A stretch of 64,000 bases of DNA from Comamonadaceae bacterium (GTDB lineage Bacteria > Pseudomonadota > Gammaproteobacteria > Burkholderiales > Burkholderiaceae_C). This document shows, one piece after another, positions 35,344-45,109 of this stretch. Location of the stretch: the NCBI GenBank assembly GCA_027488115.1, contig JAIYCG010000020.1, forward strand, positions 42,956-106,955, given 5' to 3'. Numbering within the stretch: the stretch's first letter is position 1; each line of letters starts with the position of its first letter. A model generated the notes under the pieces. It had not been told where the DNA came from and did no database searches. It saw nothing but the letters and a program-made list of their open reading frames with translations. A program made the translations under genes and the position numbers.

Positions 35344-38208
35344 GTGACTTCTTCCTCTCCTAAGACCCCAGACTTGCAAGCCCTAGACAATTTAACTGGG
35401 GGTGTCTTTACCGCTCAAACTTCGGGTGAGCGTGCATCCAAGTTGCGTGATTGGTTGCTTACGGAGCCATCGCAAGAAGACTTGCAGCTCGTTTACAAAG
35501 AAGTTTCGGCAAGAGACAAAGGTGCAGCCAAAGTTCTTCGAGAAAAACTCGACGAGTTGAAGCGTGCACATGGCCAAGATGTTTTGGCGGCCGAATGGGC
35601 CGAACGCGCCAATGCCATGTTGACATCATCTCGCTTGAACATTGCCGATGCCATGGCTTGGCAAAGAGATGCTGCTAAAGCAGGTGCGCCACTGTCGCGT
35701 GAACCTTTGGCCAGCCTCAAGTTGCAGTTGAATGAAAAAATCAAAGCGGTAGAGGACTTGCAGCATCAAGTCATGGTGCAGCGTGAAACAGCGGTGTTGT
35801 TGGCGCAGCGAATAGAAGTTCTTTCAACCAAGAGTTTGAAAGAAGCAGCGGCTGCCAATGACCTGTTGCAGTCAGATGTGGCGCATTGGCATCAGCAAGC
35901 CCAAGCCCTCACTGAAGATGACTCTTGGCACAGTGTTGATCTTAAATTCCCGCCACAACTTGATGCTTCAAGACACCAGTTAAGCAGTGTTTGGGAAGCG
36001 TTTGAGGCCGCTTTGTTTCAAGCCAAAGCGGCGCGAGTAGATGCCAACGAATCCTTGCCCTCTGTGCCTGTTTGGGCTGAGGAAATTCGATTGGCACGAG
36101 GAGGCCAGAGCGCGCCTTTCCAAGGTCAATCAGAGCAAACGGTTGCTAATGTCGGTCACTCGGATGTGTCCAATGTTGCTCAAAATGGTGACGGTGAGAC
36201 TTCGACTGGTTCAAACAGCAAACCGGTCAAAACCCCTAAAGTCAGCAATACCAAAATGGATCCAGCGCAAAGATTGGCTCTGCGCGAAGCCGCCAATCAA
36301 GCGGTGACAGGTGCCATGACAGTCTTAGCGGCAGAGAGCAACGAAGCTAATTTAGCGGTGTTCAAGCAAGCCCTCAAGGACCATGGCCGTCACATGGACA
36401 CAAACATGGATTTGAAAGTTCATGAGGCTCTTGTTGCGGCAGGTGTTGCTGAAGGCTGGCAGCGCCATGTGGCAGATCAACTGCGCTTGGCCTTGGTGTT
36501 GAAGGCGGAAGCCCTGTTCAAAAAAGTACCTGTCAAAACTCATGACGTCTCAGCAGTCACGGCTGAAGCACAAGAAGATGCTTCAGATGCAGCCCAGCAG
36601 GCGCAAGCAGACCTTGACACAGAAAGTGTTGCCAAGGAAGAGTTTCACCTTGAACCCACCGTGGGCGGTCGAAAAATGCAAGACGCTTTGCGTCAGTTGC
36701 GTGAGGAGTGGAAAAAAGCCGATCAAGGTGGCTTGCCCAATCATGCGCTCTGGAAGCGGTTTGATGCTGCGTGCAACAACGCTTACAAAGTGGTCCAAGC
36801 ATGGTTAGACAAAATCAAACACGAAGCCAGTGAGCACCGTGCCCAACGTTTGGCTTTGATTGAGGAGGTGAGGGCTTGGGGCGAGGCTAATTTGCAAAAC
36901 GCAGATTGGCGTGCCCATTTGCGTGCATTGCATCAATTTGGCGACCGCTGGCGGTCAGCTGGCCATCTGAGTGAAAAAGCCTTTGCAGAACTGCAGCCCC
37001 TTTGGAAGCAAGCCTTGCACAATGCGGCTGCACCTTTGGAAGCTGCCCAGAAAGCCAGCACTGCTAGGCGCCAAGCTTTGATCGCCGAGGCAGAGCAGCT
37101 TGGGGCTGCTCCACTTTTGCGAGTCGATGCGGTGAAGGCATTGCAAAACAGCTGGCAAATGGAAGCGCAAAGCGTTCCCATGGATCGCCGCATTGAACAA
37201 AAAATGTGGGAAGCTTTTCGCAAGCCCATTGATGAGGCCTTCAGTCGCAAGTCTAATGTGAGAGAGCACATTTCAACGGCCCCCATGTCGGCCCACGATC
37301 GTTTGGTGCTCGATGCATCCAACGCCTTGAAAGCGGCCAATGCCTCTGGTGATGTTCAAAAAATCAAGACTGCCATGGCTGCTTTGGATGTAGCACTCAA
37401 AGGTCAAGCCAAGGCCAATGCCGAAGTTCTTCATGCACCAAAGGCAGAGGATCAAAGCGCGGTAGAAGCAACTTCAGTTGAAACCGAATCTCCTGAAATT
37501 GAAACGGCTGAGCCCAGCGAACCCGCAAAACCCGTTGAAGCACCCAAACCTGCCCGTCCCTTGGTTGCCATGCGCGGCGATGATCGGCCTGGTCAAAAGA
37601 AATCAGTGCCTGCGCCTGCAGGTCGCGGTGGTCTTGGTGATCGTCGAGACGGCAAAGGCGCGCAGCGTTCTGAACGAGGTGGTTTTGGCGATAAGAATAG
37701 CGGTCGGTTTGACCGCGCTGATCGTGCTGAGCGTGATGAACGTGGTCCACGTCTAGGTGATGCAGCCTTTAGAGCCCAGCGAGATGCCATGGAGCATGCA
37801 GAATTGGCTTTGCGCAAGTTGGCAGCTCAGGCGCATGGCGAGTCCTTGACACACTTGCTCACTGCCTGGGAAAAGCGAGAAGCAGACTTGATGCCTACGG
37901 CGCAAGATTTGGGTCGCAATGTGAACGCTGCTGCAAGGGCTGCATGGTCGCAAGCAGTCAGCCAAACACCTGTGGCCTCCGCTGGCGAAGCTATCTTGCG
38001 TTTGGAAATGGCTGCTGAAGTACCCACACCTGCAGAGAACTTGAATGAGCGACGTGCATTGCAACTACAGCTGCTGACTCGCAAAAACCAGCCTGGCCCA
38101 GAGCAAACTTGGGCCTTGGATGTCACTGCAGTTTTGTCTTCAACGCACGATCCTAAGCTAGCCCGACGTTTGCAAAATGCATTGAAAAATTTGTTGCGCA
38201 GCCAATAA
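35344..38208 (+). CDS. DUF349 domain-containing protein with an Arg/Gly/Asp-rich linker
   Basis: About 954 residues from a probable GTG start (VTSSSPKTPDLQALDNL); an ATG at 35275 adds 23 residues that look non-coding. Most of the protein is helical, with repeated W-containing DUF349 units such as QLREEWKKADQGGLPNHALWKRFDAACN. Near 37570-37760 it changes to a low-complexity stretch rich in Arg, Gly and Asp (GRGGLGDRRDGKG, ERGGFGDKNSGRFDR). The family is cytoplasmic and linked to ribosome or RNA functions in some bacteria, but no activity is established here. It has no membrane segment. Confidence 0.75.
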   Translation: MTSSSPKTPDLQALDNLTGGVFTAQTSGERASKLRDWLLTEPSQEDLQLVYKEVSARDKGAAKVLREKLDELKRAHGQDVLAAEWAERANAMLTSSRLNIADAMAWQRDAAKAGAPLSREPLASLKLQLNEKIKAVEDLQHQVMVQRETAVLLAQRIEVLSTKSLKEAAAANDLLQSDVAHWHQQAQALTEDDSWHSVDLKFPPQLDASRHQLSSVWEAFEAALFQAKAARVDANESLPSVPVWAEEIRLARGGQSAPFQGQSEQTVANVGHSDVSNVAQNGDGETSTGSNSKPVKTPKVSNTKMDPAQRLALREAANQAVTGAMTVLAAESNEANLAVFKQALKDHGRHMDTNMDLKVHEALVAAGVAEGWQRHVADQLRLALVLKAEALFKKVPVKTHDVSAVTAEAQEDASDAAQQAQADLDTESVAKEEFHLEPTVGGRKMQDALRQLREEWKKADQGGLPNHALWKRFDAACNNAYKVVQAWLDKIKHEASEHRAQRLALIEEVRAWGEANLQNADWRAHLRALHQFGDRWRSAGHLSEKAFAELQPLWKQALHNAAAPLEAAQKASTARRQALIAEAEQLGAAPLLRVDAVKALQNSWQMEAQSVPMDRRIEQKMWEAFRKPIDEAFSRKSNVREHISTAPMSAHDRLVLDASNALKAANASGDVQKIKTAMAALDVALKGQAKANAEVLHAPKAEDQSAVEATSVETESPEIETAEPSEPAKPVEAPKPARPLVAMRGDDRPGQKKSVPAPAGRGGLGDRRDGKGAQRSERGGFGDKNSGRFDRADRAERDERGPRLGDAAFRAQRDAMEHAELALRKLAAQAHGESLTHLLTAWEKREADLMPTAQDLGRNVNAAARAAWSQAVSQTPVASAGEAILRLEMAAEVPTPAENLNERRALQLQLLTRKNQPGPEQTWALDVTAVLSSTHDPKLARRLQNALKNLLRSQ

Positions 38209-38269
38209 ATTTTTGCAACATAGGGGTCAATTTGAGCTTGGCAAACGGCTGAAAAGCCCACTGCCAACT

Positions 38270-39055
38270 TCAAGGCAACAAATTGATTCTTTCAACTTGT
38301 CCTCCCAGGTGCCATCGCAGTACTTCTGCCCGTGGCTTTTCCGCTCCAGCATCCCAGTCGCTTAAAACGCAACGTTGCAAAAGCTGGTTTTGACGCAGAT
38401 GATGAAGCGCTGGACGGTGTGTGTGCCCATGAAGCAAGCTTGTAGCGTTGGCTTCCTGAAGCAACTGAAGCGACCATTCATCTGCGACATCGGCATAGAT
38501 GGCGGATGGATTTTTTTGATGCAACTTGCTTTGGGCTCGCATTTGAGTGGCAATTCGCTCCCTCTCTGAAAGGGGTTTTGAAAGGAAGTCTTTTTGCCAA
38601 GCAGCCTGTCTAACCATGTTTCGAAAGACTTGGTAATCGGTATCGCCTAAGCAGCCGGCATCACCATGGGAAAGTAGCCATCGCTGCGATGAAAAGCTGA
38701 GCACTGTAGGGTCTTGTAAATCCTTGACATGGCATTCATGGAGAAAGGCTAAACCCATCAAAAAATCGCGGTTGCCTCGCATAAAGGCAACTTGCCTTTT
38801 CGATGCGCAAGACTTTAAAACCAAAGCGCATTTTTGAAGGAAGGGATGATGTTGAACGGCATCGTCACCGATCCAAACTTCAAACAGATCACCCAAAATA
38901 AAGACCGCATCAGCGGTCGTATTTTGCATGTAACTTTGCCAAACTTCAAATGTGGCAATCTCTTGTTCTTGTAAATGCAGGTCAGAAATGAAATCAATAC
39001 TGCGCCAAGTTTCAGGTGCATCTAAAACCTGAAACGGCAACACAGTTGCAGTCAT
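38270..39055 (-). CDS. lpxH: UDP-2,3-diacylglucosamine diphosphatase
   Basis: A 261-residue calcineurin-type metallophosphatase of lipid A synthesis. It has the metal motifs DFISDLHLQE, ILGDLFEVWIGDD, MRGNRDFLMG, LSHGDAGCLGD and LLHGHTHRPALHH in order. It removes UMP from UDP-diacylglucosamine at the inner membrane face. It lies 21 bases after ppiB on the same strand. Confidence 0.94.
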   Translation of the reverse strand: MTATVLPFQVLDAPETWRSIDFISDLHLQEQEIATFEVWQSYMQNTTADAVFILGDLFEVWIGDDAVQHHPFLQKCALVLKSCASKRQVAFMRGNRDFLMGLAFLHECHVKDLQDPTVLSFSSQRWLLSHGDAGCLGDTDYQVFRNMVRQAAWQKDFLSKPLSERERIATQMRAQSKLHQKNPSAIYADVADEWSLQLLQEANATSLLHGHTHRPALHHLRQNQLLQRCVLSDWDAGAEKPRAEVLRWHLGGQVERINLLP

Positions 39056-39076
39056 GAGAATGACCGGATGAGAAAA

Positions 39077-39583
39077 TTAAAGTGCAACGGCCTTTTCAAT
39101 GATGACGGGCTCTGTGGGCACATCATCATGGAAACCATTTCGGCCAGTTTTAACGCCTGCAATGGCATCTACAATTTCGGTACCCGACACAACATGTGCA
39201 AAAACTGCATAGCCCCAACCCTGTAATGAGGGGGCTGTGTGGTTTAGAAACTCGTTGTCAGCCGTGTTGATGAAGAATTGCGCAGTGGCAGAGTGGGGCG
39301 CTTGCGTCCGTGCCATGGCCAATGTGTACTTGTTGTTTTTCAAGCCATTGTTGCCTTCATTTTGAATGGCTGCATCGGTTTGTTTTTGCGACATGTTGGG
39401 TTCAAAGCCACCGCCTTGAATCATGAAGCCTGGGATGACGCGGTGAAAAATGGTGTTGTCATAATGGCCCTTGTTCACGTAGTGCAAGAAATTTTCAACG
39501 CTCAAGGGCGCTTTTTCAGCGTCAAGTTCAATGAGGATGACGCCTTTGCCAGCGATGTGAAGTTCGACTTGAGGATTGCTCAT
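39077..39583 (-). CDS. ppiB: cytoplasmic peptidyl-prolyl cis-trans isomerase (cyclophilin)
   Basis: A 168-residue cyclophilin without a signal peptide. Active-site segments are [37 protein letters not shown] and [16 protein letters not shown]. It follows two bases after a second, secreted cyclophilin gene, so the pair probably arose by duplication. Confidence 0.94.
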   Translation of the reverse strand: MSNPQVELHIAGKGVILIELDAEKAPLSVENFLHYVNKGHYDNTIFHRVIPGFMIQGGGFEPNMSQKQTDAAIQNEGNNGLKNNKYTLAMARTQAPHSATAQFFINTADNEFLNHTAPSLQGWGYAVFAHVVSGTEIVDAIAGVKTGRNGFHDDVPTEPVIIEKAVAL

Positions 39584-39585
39584 GG

Positions 39586-40290
39586 TTATTGCACCAAAGT
39601 GATTGAAAGAATGACGACTGGCGTTTTGGGGACATCGGTTCTAAATGGACCGCCCATGCCCGTTGGACTGGCTTTAATTTTATCCACCACATCCATGCCG
39701 GTGGTGACTTTGCCAAAAACTGTATACCCGAAAAGTTGTAGGGCATTTAGCAAATTCTCGCGAGGTACGTTTTCGTAGACCTGTCCTCTGTATTCAAAGC
39801 GTTTGACGGGGTCGCCTTCTGGGATGGGGGTGGGGTCCAGAAACGCGTTATCAGCGGTGTTGATAAAAAATTGTGCCGTGGCAGATTGAGGGTCGTTCGT
39901 TCTGGCCATGGCCAAAAATCCAGTTTGATTTTTCAAACCTGCCACCATGGCCTGCCGCCCTTCATGTTGAACGGGTGCTCTGGTAGGGCGCTCTTTGTAT
40001 TGGCCATCGTAGCCACCACCTTGAATCATGAAGTTGCTAATGACTCTGTGAAAGATGGTGCCGTTGTAATGTTTATCTTTGACATACTGAAGAAAATTGG
40101 CCACTGTTTTTGGCGCCTTGTCAGGATAAAGCTCCACCATGATGTCGCCCATGTTGGTGGCGATTTTCACTTTAGGAGCATCTTGCGCCTGTCCTTGCAA
40201 AGGCATCATGATGGCAAGGCTCACCCCGAACGCGAAAATGAAAGCGCTGAAATGAGACCCTATTTTTCGTTGAAAAAAGTTTTGATTCAT
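39586..40290 (-). CDS. ppiA: periplasmic peptidyl-prolyl cis-trans isomerase (cyclophilin)
   Basis: A 234-residue cyclophilin with an N-terminal signal peptide (basic start, hydrophobic core, cleavage near GQAQDA). The catalytic segments [20 protein letters not shown] and [17 protein letters not shown] match its neighbour ppiB. It should act on proline bonds of periplasmic proteins. It lies between a TPR protein gene and ppiB in one transcription unit. Confidence 0.93.
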   Translation of the reverse strand: MNQNFFQRKIGSHFSAFIFAFGVSLAIMMPLQGQAQDAPKVKIATNMGDIMVELYPDKAPKTVANFLQYVKDKHYNGTIFHRVISNFMIQGGGYDGQYKERPTRAPVQHEGRQAMVAGLKNQTGFLAMARTNDPQSATAQFFINTADNAFLDPTPIPEGDPVKRFEYRGQVYENVPRENLLNALQLFGYTVFGKVTTGMDVVDKIKASPTGMGGPFRTDVPKTPVVILSITLVQ

Positions 40291-40293
40291 GGC

Positions 40294-40854
40294 TTATCGC
40301 AAGGAGTGTGTGTTGGTCAATGTGCTTGTGGCTGCAGAGGGCGCTGGCAAGGGTAACAGGCTGGGGCCATCTTTGACATTTTTAGCTTGAGCATAGGCTT
40401 GTTGTGCCATGGCAGAGTACAAGTCTCCTAAATTTTGAAGTGCAATTTTGTAATTGGGGCGCGCTTGAATGGCCGAAGTGAGAGCAGAGACGGCAGCTTC
40501 ATACTGACCCCTTGCGGCCAAAATCACACCTAAGTTGTTGTAAGGCTCTGGCAGCTCGGGGTAATCTTGAATCAGGGACTGAAGCTCTTCAATGGCGGGA
40601 GGCAACTGACCTTGCCCCGCCAAAATTTGGCTGTTCATGAGGCGCCACTGGGGTGAGATTGGAGAGCTTGGCGAAGGTGCACTTTGCTTGATGGCCAATT
40701 GCAACTTTTGTTGGGCTTGTGTCCATTGCTTGTTTCTGATGAGTTCTTCTATGTCTGCACTCCCATTGTCTGCGCTTCCATTGGCCAAAGCCAAGCTGCT
40801 GCCAAAACAGAGCAAGATGGGTAAAAACCGCGATAGAACCCAATGGGGTGACAT
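40294..40854 (-). CDS. secreted tetratricopeptide repeat protein
   Basis: A 186-residue protein with a signal peptide ([15 protein letters not shown]) and at least two TPR units: [51 protein letters not shown] covers the clearest pair. Such proteins serve as periplasmic scaffolds. It is first of a unit with ppiA, ppiB and lpxH and diverges from cysS. The partner is unknown. Confidence 0.75.
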   Translation of the reverse strand: MSPHWVLSRFLPILLCFGSSLALANGSADNGSADIEELIRNKQWTQAQQKLQLAIKQSAPSPSSPISPQWRLMNSQILAGQGQLPPAIEELQSLIQDYPELPEPYNNLGVILAARGQYEAAVSALTSAIQARPNYKIALQNLGDLYSAMAQQAYAQAKNVKDGPSLLPLPAPSAATSTLTNTHSLR

Positions 40855-40927
40855 ATTGAAAAAAATTGTAATGTGGAATGCAGGCCAAATGGCTTGAGCA
40901 GCTGTGAATTAGTTCTAAAGTTGGACT

Positions 40928-40956
40928 TTGCCAGAGACTTGTTTGGGCCTTATACT
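40928..40956 (+). promoter_or_regulatory. sigma70 promoter of cysS
   Basis: TTGCCA (40928-40933) and TATACT (40951-40956) are separated by exactly 17 bases. The predicted transcript start is near 40963, giving a leader of about 93 bases before the cysS ATG that contains the hairpin at 41009. Confidence 0.65.
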
Positions 40957-41008
40957 GAGGTAAATTGTAACGGAGGCCTTTGTAGCAGGCTGCCATTGCA
41001 ACAACTAT

Positions 41009-41027
41009 GGGGCTGCGGCCCCTTTTT
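41009..41027 (+). terminator. terminator-like hairpin in the cysS leader
   Basis: GGGGC (41009-41013) pairs with GCCCC (41018-41022) over TGCG, followed by five Ts. It lies between the predicted promoter and the cysS start, 29 bases before the ATG, so it could act as an attenuator or end a small RNA of about 65 bases. Confidence 0.6.
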
Positions 41028-41055
41028 GCACCCTTACAAGAAAAACACGGTTTCC

Positions 41056-42432
41056 ATGAGCTTGCGCATTTACAACACGCTTTTAAGAGCGGTTGCCGAT
41101 TTTTCACCTGCAGAGCCAGGTCATGTCCGCATGTATGTATGTGGCATGACAGTTTATGACTTGTGCCACGTGGGTCATGCCCGGTCAAACGTGGCATTCG
41201 ATGTGGTGCAAAGATGGCTCAAAGCCAGCGGCTACAAGGTCACGCACATTCGCAACATCACCGACATCGACGACAAGATCATCAAGCGAGCTGTTGAAAA
41301 TGGTGAAACCATCCGAGCCCTGACCGATCGCATGATCGAAGCCATGCATGCCGACTTTGATGCATTGGGCATTGCGCGGCCTACGGCCGAACCTCGCGCC
41401 ACCGAATTTGTGCCCCAAATGCTCAGCATGATTGGCACTCTTGAACAAAAGGGCTTGGCCTATCGCACACCTCAGGGCGATGTGAATTTTGCTGTTCGCA
41501 AGTTTGCTGGCTACGGCAAATTGTCTGGCAAGTCCCTCGATGAGTTGCACGCGGGCGAACGCGTGGCCGTGCTTGATGGCAAAGACGATCCCCTTGATTT
41601 TGTGCTGTGGAAAGGCGCCAAAGCTTCGGAGCCTTCAGAAGTGAAATGGGACAGTGCGTTTGGCCAAGGCCGTCCCGGCTGGCACATTGAATGCTCCGCC
41701 ATGGCTTGCCAAATGTTGGGTAACAGCTTTGACATTCACGGCGGTGGCGCCGACCTGCAGTTTCCGCACCACGAAAACGAAATTGCCCAAAGTGAAGGCG
41801 CTACGGGCCAGCAGTTTGCACAGTTTTGGATGCACAACGGCTTTATCAATATCGACAACGAAAAAATGTCTAAAAGTTTGGGCAACTTCTTCACCATTCG
41901 TGAAGTGCTCAAAGCCTTTGATGCAGAAACTGTGCGCTTCTTCTTGGTTCGCAGCCACTACCGCACACCCTTGAATTATTCTGATGTGCATTTGAACGAT
42001 GCCCGTGGTGGCTTGAAGCGCCTTTATACGGCTTTGCAATCGGCGTTCCCTATAGATGTGCAAATTGATTGGTCTAACCCTTATGCTGCCCGATTCAAAG
42101 CTGCGATGGACGAAGACTTTGGCACACCCGAGGCGGTAGCGGTGTTGTTTGATTTGGCCGGTGAGGTCAATCGCAGTCAATCGCCTGAACAATCCGGTTT
42201 GTTAAAAGCCTTGGGCGGTATTCTGGGAATTTTACAAACTGATCCAGTGGTTTATTTGCAGGCCGGCGCAAGTTTGGACGAAGCTGCAGTTCAGTTGCAC
42301 ATCCAAGCACGAGCCGATGCCAAAGCCGCCAAAAATTTTGCTGAAGCCGACCGCATTCGCAAACTGTTGTTAGAGCAGGGCATTGTATTGAAAGATTCGT
42401 CTGCTGGCACCACATGGGAGGCCGCTCAATGA
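41056..42432 (+). CDS. cysS: cysteine--tRNA ligase
   Basis: A 458-residue class I synthetase. It has [23 protein letters not shown] (HIGH region with the zinc Cys), the later zinc residues in WHIECSAMA and [15 protein letters not shown], and the KMSKS motif in [10 protein letters not shown]. Translation is set at [11 protein letters not shown], where the family begins. The reading frame stays open upstream to 40873 through the leader, but that part includes the terminator-like hairpin and is not conserved. Its stop overlaps the next start (ATGA). Confidence 0.97.
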   Translation: MSLRIYNTLLRAVADFSPAEPGHVRMYVCGMTVYDLCHVGHARSNVAFDVVQRWLKASGYKVTHIRNITDIDDKIIKRAVENGETIRALTDRMIEAMHADFDALGIARPTAEPRATEFVPQMLSMIGTLEQKGLAYRTPQGDVNFAVRKFAGYGKLSGKSLDELHAGERVAVLDGKDDPLDFVLWKGAKASEPSEVKWDSAFGQGRPGWHIECSAMACQMLGNSFDIHGGGADLQFPHHENEIAQSEGATGQQFAQFWMHNGFINIDNEKMSKSLGNFFTIREVLKAFDAETVRFFLVRSHYRTPLNYSDVHLNDARGGLKRLYTALQSAFPIDVQIDWSNPYAARFKAAMDEDFGTPEAVAVLFDLAGEVNRSQSPEQSGLLKALGGILGILQTDPVVYLQAGASLDEAAVQLHIQARADAKAAKNFAEADRIRKLLLEQGIVLKDSSAGTTWEAAQ

Positions 42433-43067
42433 ACCGTGCCGATAAAGTCATGACGCCAGACTATTGGGCAGCGGCTTGCGCGCATTTGTCAAAAAAAGAC
42501 CGCGTGATGAAGCGGCTCATTCCTCAATTTGGCGATGTCTGTCTGGTTTCACGTGGGGATGCTTTTGTCACCTTGGCGCGCAGCATTGTGGGCCAGCAGA
42601 TCTCTGTCAAAGCTGCTCAATCAGTTTGGAATAAATTTGCGGCTTTGAATAAAAAAATAACACCAGCAAGCGTTTTGAAACTCAAAGTAGATGACATGCG
42701 CGCGGCTGGTTTGTCTGCTCGCAAAGTTGAATATTTGGTCGACTTGGCACTTAATTTTCATGGGAAAAATGTCAGTGTCAAAGAGTGGCAACACATGGAC
42801 GATGAAGCCATCATTGAGGAGTTGGTAGCGATTCGGGGCATTGGTCGTTGGACAGCTGAAATGTTTTTGATCTTCCACCTTATGCGTTCCAATGTTTTGC
42901 CCCTCGATGATGTGGGCTTGATCAATGGCATCAGCAAGAACTACTTTTCTGGCGAACCCGTCAGCCGAAGCGATGCTCGTGAGGTGGCCCAAGCGTGGCA
43001 GCCCTACAGCACGGTTGCAACTTGGTATATTTGGCGGTCTCTTGACCCCTTGCCGGTTGAGTATTGA
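42429..43067 (+). CDS. DNA-3-methyladenine glycosylase (AlkA-like, HhH-GPD)
   Basis: A 212-residue base-excision repair enzyme. It has [22 protein letters not shown] and the helix-hairpin-helix [21 protein letters not shown] followed by VLPLDDVGL, which holds the catalytic Asp. It excises alkylated purines. It lacks the N-terminal beta domain of E. coli AlkA and so resembles the shorter MAG-type enzymes. The ATG overlaps the cysS stop by four bases. Confidence 0.9.
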   Translation: MNRADKVMTPDYWAAACAHLSKKDRVMKRLIPQFGDVCLVSRGDAFVTLARSIVGQQISVKAAQSVWNKFAALNKKITPASVLKLKVDDMRAAGLSARKVEYLVDLALNFHGKNVSVKEWQHMDDEAIIEELVAIRGIGRWTAEMFLIFHLMRSNVLPLDDVGLINGISKNYFSGEPVSRSDAREVAQAWQPYSTVATWYIWRSLDPLPVEY

Positions 43068-43088
43068 TCTAGACAAAGGAGGCCCATT

Positions 43089-44063
43089 TTGGCCAAGCGC
43101 ACATTTCTAGACTTTGAGCAGCCCGTGGCAGAGCTCGAAGGTAAAATTGAAGAACTTCGCTATGTGCAAAGCGAATCAGCCGTTGATATTTCCGAAGAAA
43201 TTGACCAGCTCAGTAAAAAAAGCCACCAGCTGACCAAAGACATTTACTCTGACTTGACTGCCTGGCAAATCACCAAAATTGCCCGTCATCCTGAGCGTCC
43301 CTACACCCTTGACTACATTCGCGAAATTTTCACAGACTTTGTGGAATTGCACGGTGACCGTCACTTTGCCGACGACTTGTCGATTGTGGGTGGCTTGGCT
43401 CGTTTCAATGGATCTCCTTGCATGGTTTTGGGTCACCAGAAGGGGCGCGATACCAAGGAACGCACGCAACGCAACTTTGGCATGAGCAAACCCGAAGGCT
43501 ACCGCAAAGCCTTGCGCCTGATGAAGACGGCAGAAAAATTCAAACTCCCGGTGTTCACATTTGTGGATACGCCAGGTGCGTACCCAGGCATTGATGCCGA
43601 AGAGCGCAGCCAGTCCGAAGCCATTGGCCGCAATATTTTTGAAATGGCCCAACTTGAAGTGCCCATCATCACCACCATCATTGGCGAAGGTGGCTCCGGC
43701 GGCGCATTGGCCATTTCTGTGGCCGATTCAGTTCTCATGCTTCAGTACTCCGTTTACTCTGTGATCAGTCCAGAGGGTTGTGCATCGATCTTGTGGAAAA
43801 CCTCTGACAAATCAGAAGAAGCAGCTGAAGCGCTGGGCATCACTGCCCATCGACTGAAAGCCTTGAACTTGGTTGACAAAATTGTGACCGAGCCAGTGGG
43901 TGGTGCTCACCGTGATCATGCTCAAATGGCCGCTTTTCTAAAACGTGCTTTGGGCGATGCTTGGCGCCAAGTGACTGACTTGAAGCCAAAGGAATTGGTC
44001 GATCGACGGTACGAGCGTTTGCAAAGCTATGGCCGTTTCACAGACACCAAAGCCAGCAAATAA
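43089..44063 (+). CDS. accA: acetyl-CoA carboxylase carboxyltransferase subunit alpha
   Basis: A 324-residue subunit that moves carboxyl groups from biotin to acetyl-CoA, making malonyl-CoA. It has [31 protein letters not shown] and [37 protein letters not shown] is the oxyanion-hole region. The start codon is TTG, preceded at good distance by a near-perfect AAAGGAGG (43076-43083). The conserved N-terminus [11 protein letters not shown] supports it. The partner accD is not in the window. Confidence 0.96.
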   Translation: MAKRTFLDFEQPVAELEGKIEELRYVQSESAVDISEEIDQLSKKSHQLTKDIYSDLTAWQITKIARHPERPYTLDYIREIFTDFVELHGDRHFADDLSIVGGLARFNGSPCMVLGHQKGRDTKERTQRNFGMSKPEGYRKALRLMKTAEKFKLPVFTFVDTPGAYPGIDAEERSQSEAIGRNIFEMAQLEVPIITTIIGEGGSGGALAISVADSVLMLQYSVYSVISPEGCASILWKTSDKSEEAAEALGITAHRLKALNLVDKIVTEPVGGAHRDHAQMAAFLKRALGDAWRQVTDLKPKELVDRRYERLQSYGRFTDTKASK

Positions 44064-45021
44064 TGCTGTGCTTGCTCACCTAGATTTGCTTCCGACCAGC
44101 TTTCAGCCTGAACTACCTTTGGCCGTTGCGTTTAGCGGGGGTGCTGACTCTACGGCTTTGTTGTTGGCCTGTGTGAAGCAATGGCCAGGTCATGTTCGCG
44201 CCGTTCACATTCACCATGGTTTGCAAGCTGCGGCCGATGACTTTTCAAGCCAATGCCAAACAGTCTGTGAACAACTCAAAGTGCCACTTGTCATATGCAA
44301 AGTCAACGCCAAGCATGAGTTAGGTCAAAGCCCAGAGGATGCAGCCAGAAGGGCTCGTTACAGCGCCTTGAGTGAAGCTGTTCATACCCATCCCTCTTTG
44401 CAAGGTGTGAAACACATTGCGGTGGCTCAGCATGCCGACGATCAAGTCGAAACCTTGCTGCTTGCACTTTCTCGTGGTGCAGGTTTGCCAGGACTGGCCA
44501 GCATGCCGTCCCAATGGGCGCGCGACGGTTTGCAATGGCATCGGCCTTTGCTGAAGAGGGCTGGTTCTGAACTGCGGGAGTTTTTGGTGCAAGAAAAAAT
44601 GTCTTGGATCGAAGACCCCAGCAACCAAAACGAGCAATTCACTCGCAACAGAATTCGTGCGCAGTTGTTGCCTGTTTTAGAACGCACTTTTCCCCAATTT
44701 AGAGACACTTTTACCCGCAGTGCTTCACACGCGGCTGAAGCTCAAGAAGTTTTGGACGAAGTCGCTGCTGCCGATCTGACGGGCGTTTTGGAAAGTGGCG
44801 CGCCCAGCATCAAGGCGCTTCAAGGCCTAAGCTTGGCTAGGCAGTCATTGGTGTTGCGTCATTGGCTGAAAGTGCAGCACCAGACCACCCCCAGTACGGT
44901 GCAATTGAGCGAGCTGCTTTCGCAACTTTCAGTCTGTACCACCCGAGGTCATCAACTCCATCTGAAGGTGGGTCGGGGGTATGTGCGCCGTGAAGGTGCC
45001 GTTTTGGTCTGGACACCTTGA
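44029..45021 (+). CDS. tilS: tRNA(Ile)-lysidine synthase
   Basis: About 330 residues. The PP-loop ATPase motif is [15 protein letters not shown], followed by [27 protein letters not shown] and the [19 protein letters not shown] segment. It makes lysidine at C34 of tRNA-Ile(CAU). The enzyme is shorter than the E. coli one and has a reduced C-terminal domain. The ATG at 44029 overlaps accA by 35 bases; a GTG at 44068 just after the accA stop is an alternative, and neither has a clear ribosome site. Confidence 0.92.
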   Translation: MAVSQTPKPANNAVLAHLDLLPTSFQPELPLAVAFSGGADSTALLLACVKQWPGHVRAVHIHHGLQAAADDFSSQCQTVCEQLKVPLVICKVNAKHELGQSPEDAARRARYSALSEAVHTHPSLQGVKHIAVAQHADDQVETLLLALSRGAGLPGLASMPSQWARDGLQWHRPLLKRAGSELREFLVQEKMSWIEDPSNQNEQFTRNRIRAQLLPVLERTFPQFRDTFTRSASHAAEAQEVLDEVAAADLTGVLESGAPSIKALQGLSLARQSLVLRHWLKVQHQTTPSTVQLSELLSQLSVCTTRGHQLHLKVGRGYVRREGAVLVWTP

Positions 45022-45109
45022 GGACAGCACCTAAAACCGCTCCAATACAGGGTTCTCCCGAGTACAATCTCAGGGTTTTGCTAAAATTTTCCTTAAATCA
45101 CTTTTCAAA

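Noticed and set aside
40873..41055. N-terminal extension of cysS to 40873
   Set aside because: The extension reads through the promoter and hairpin and has no similarity to CysS; the family begins at MSLRIYNT.
40963..41056. T-box leader for cysS
   Set aside because: No T-box core or antiterminator pairing is visible, and T-boxes are not expected in betaproteobacteria.
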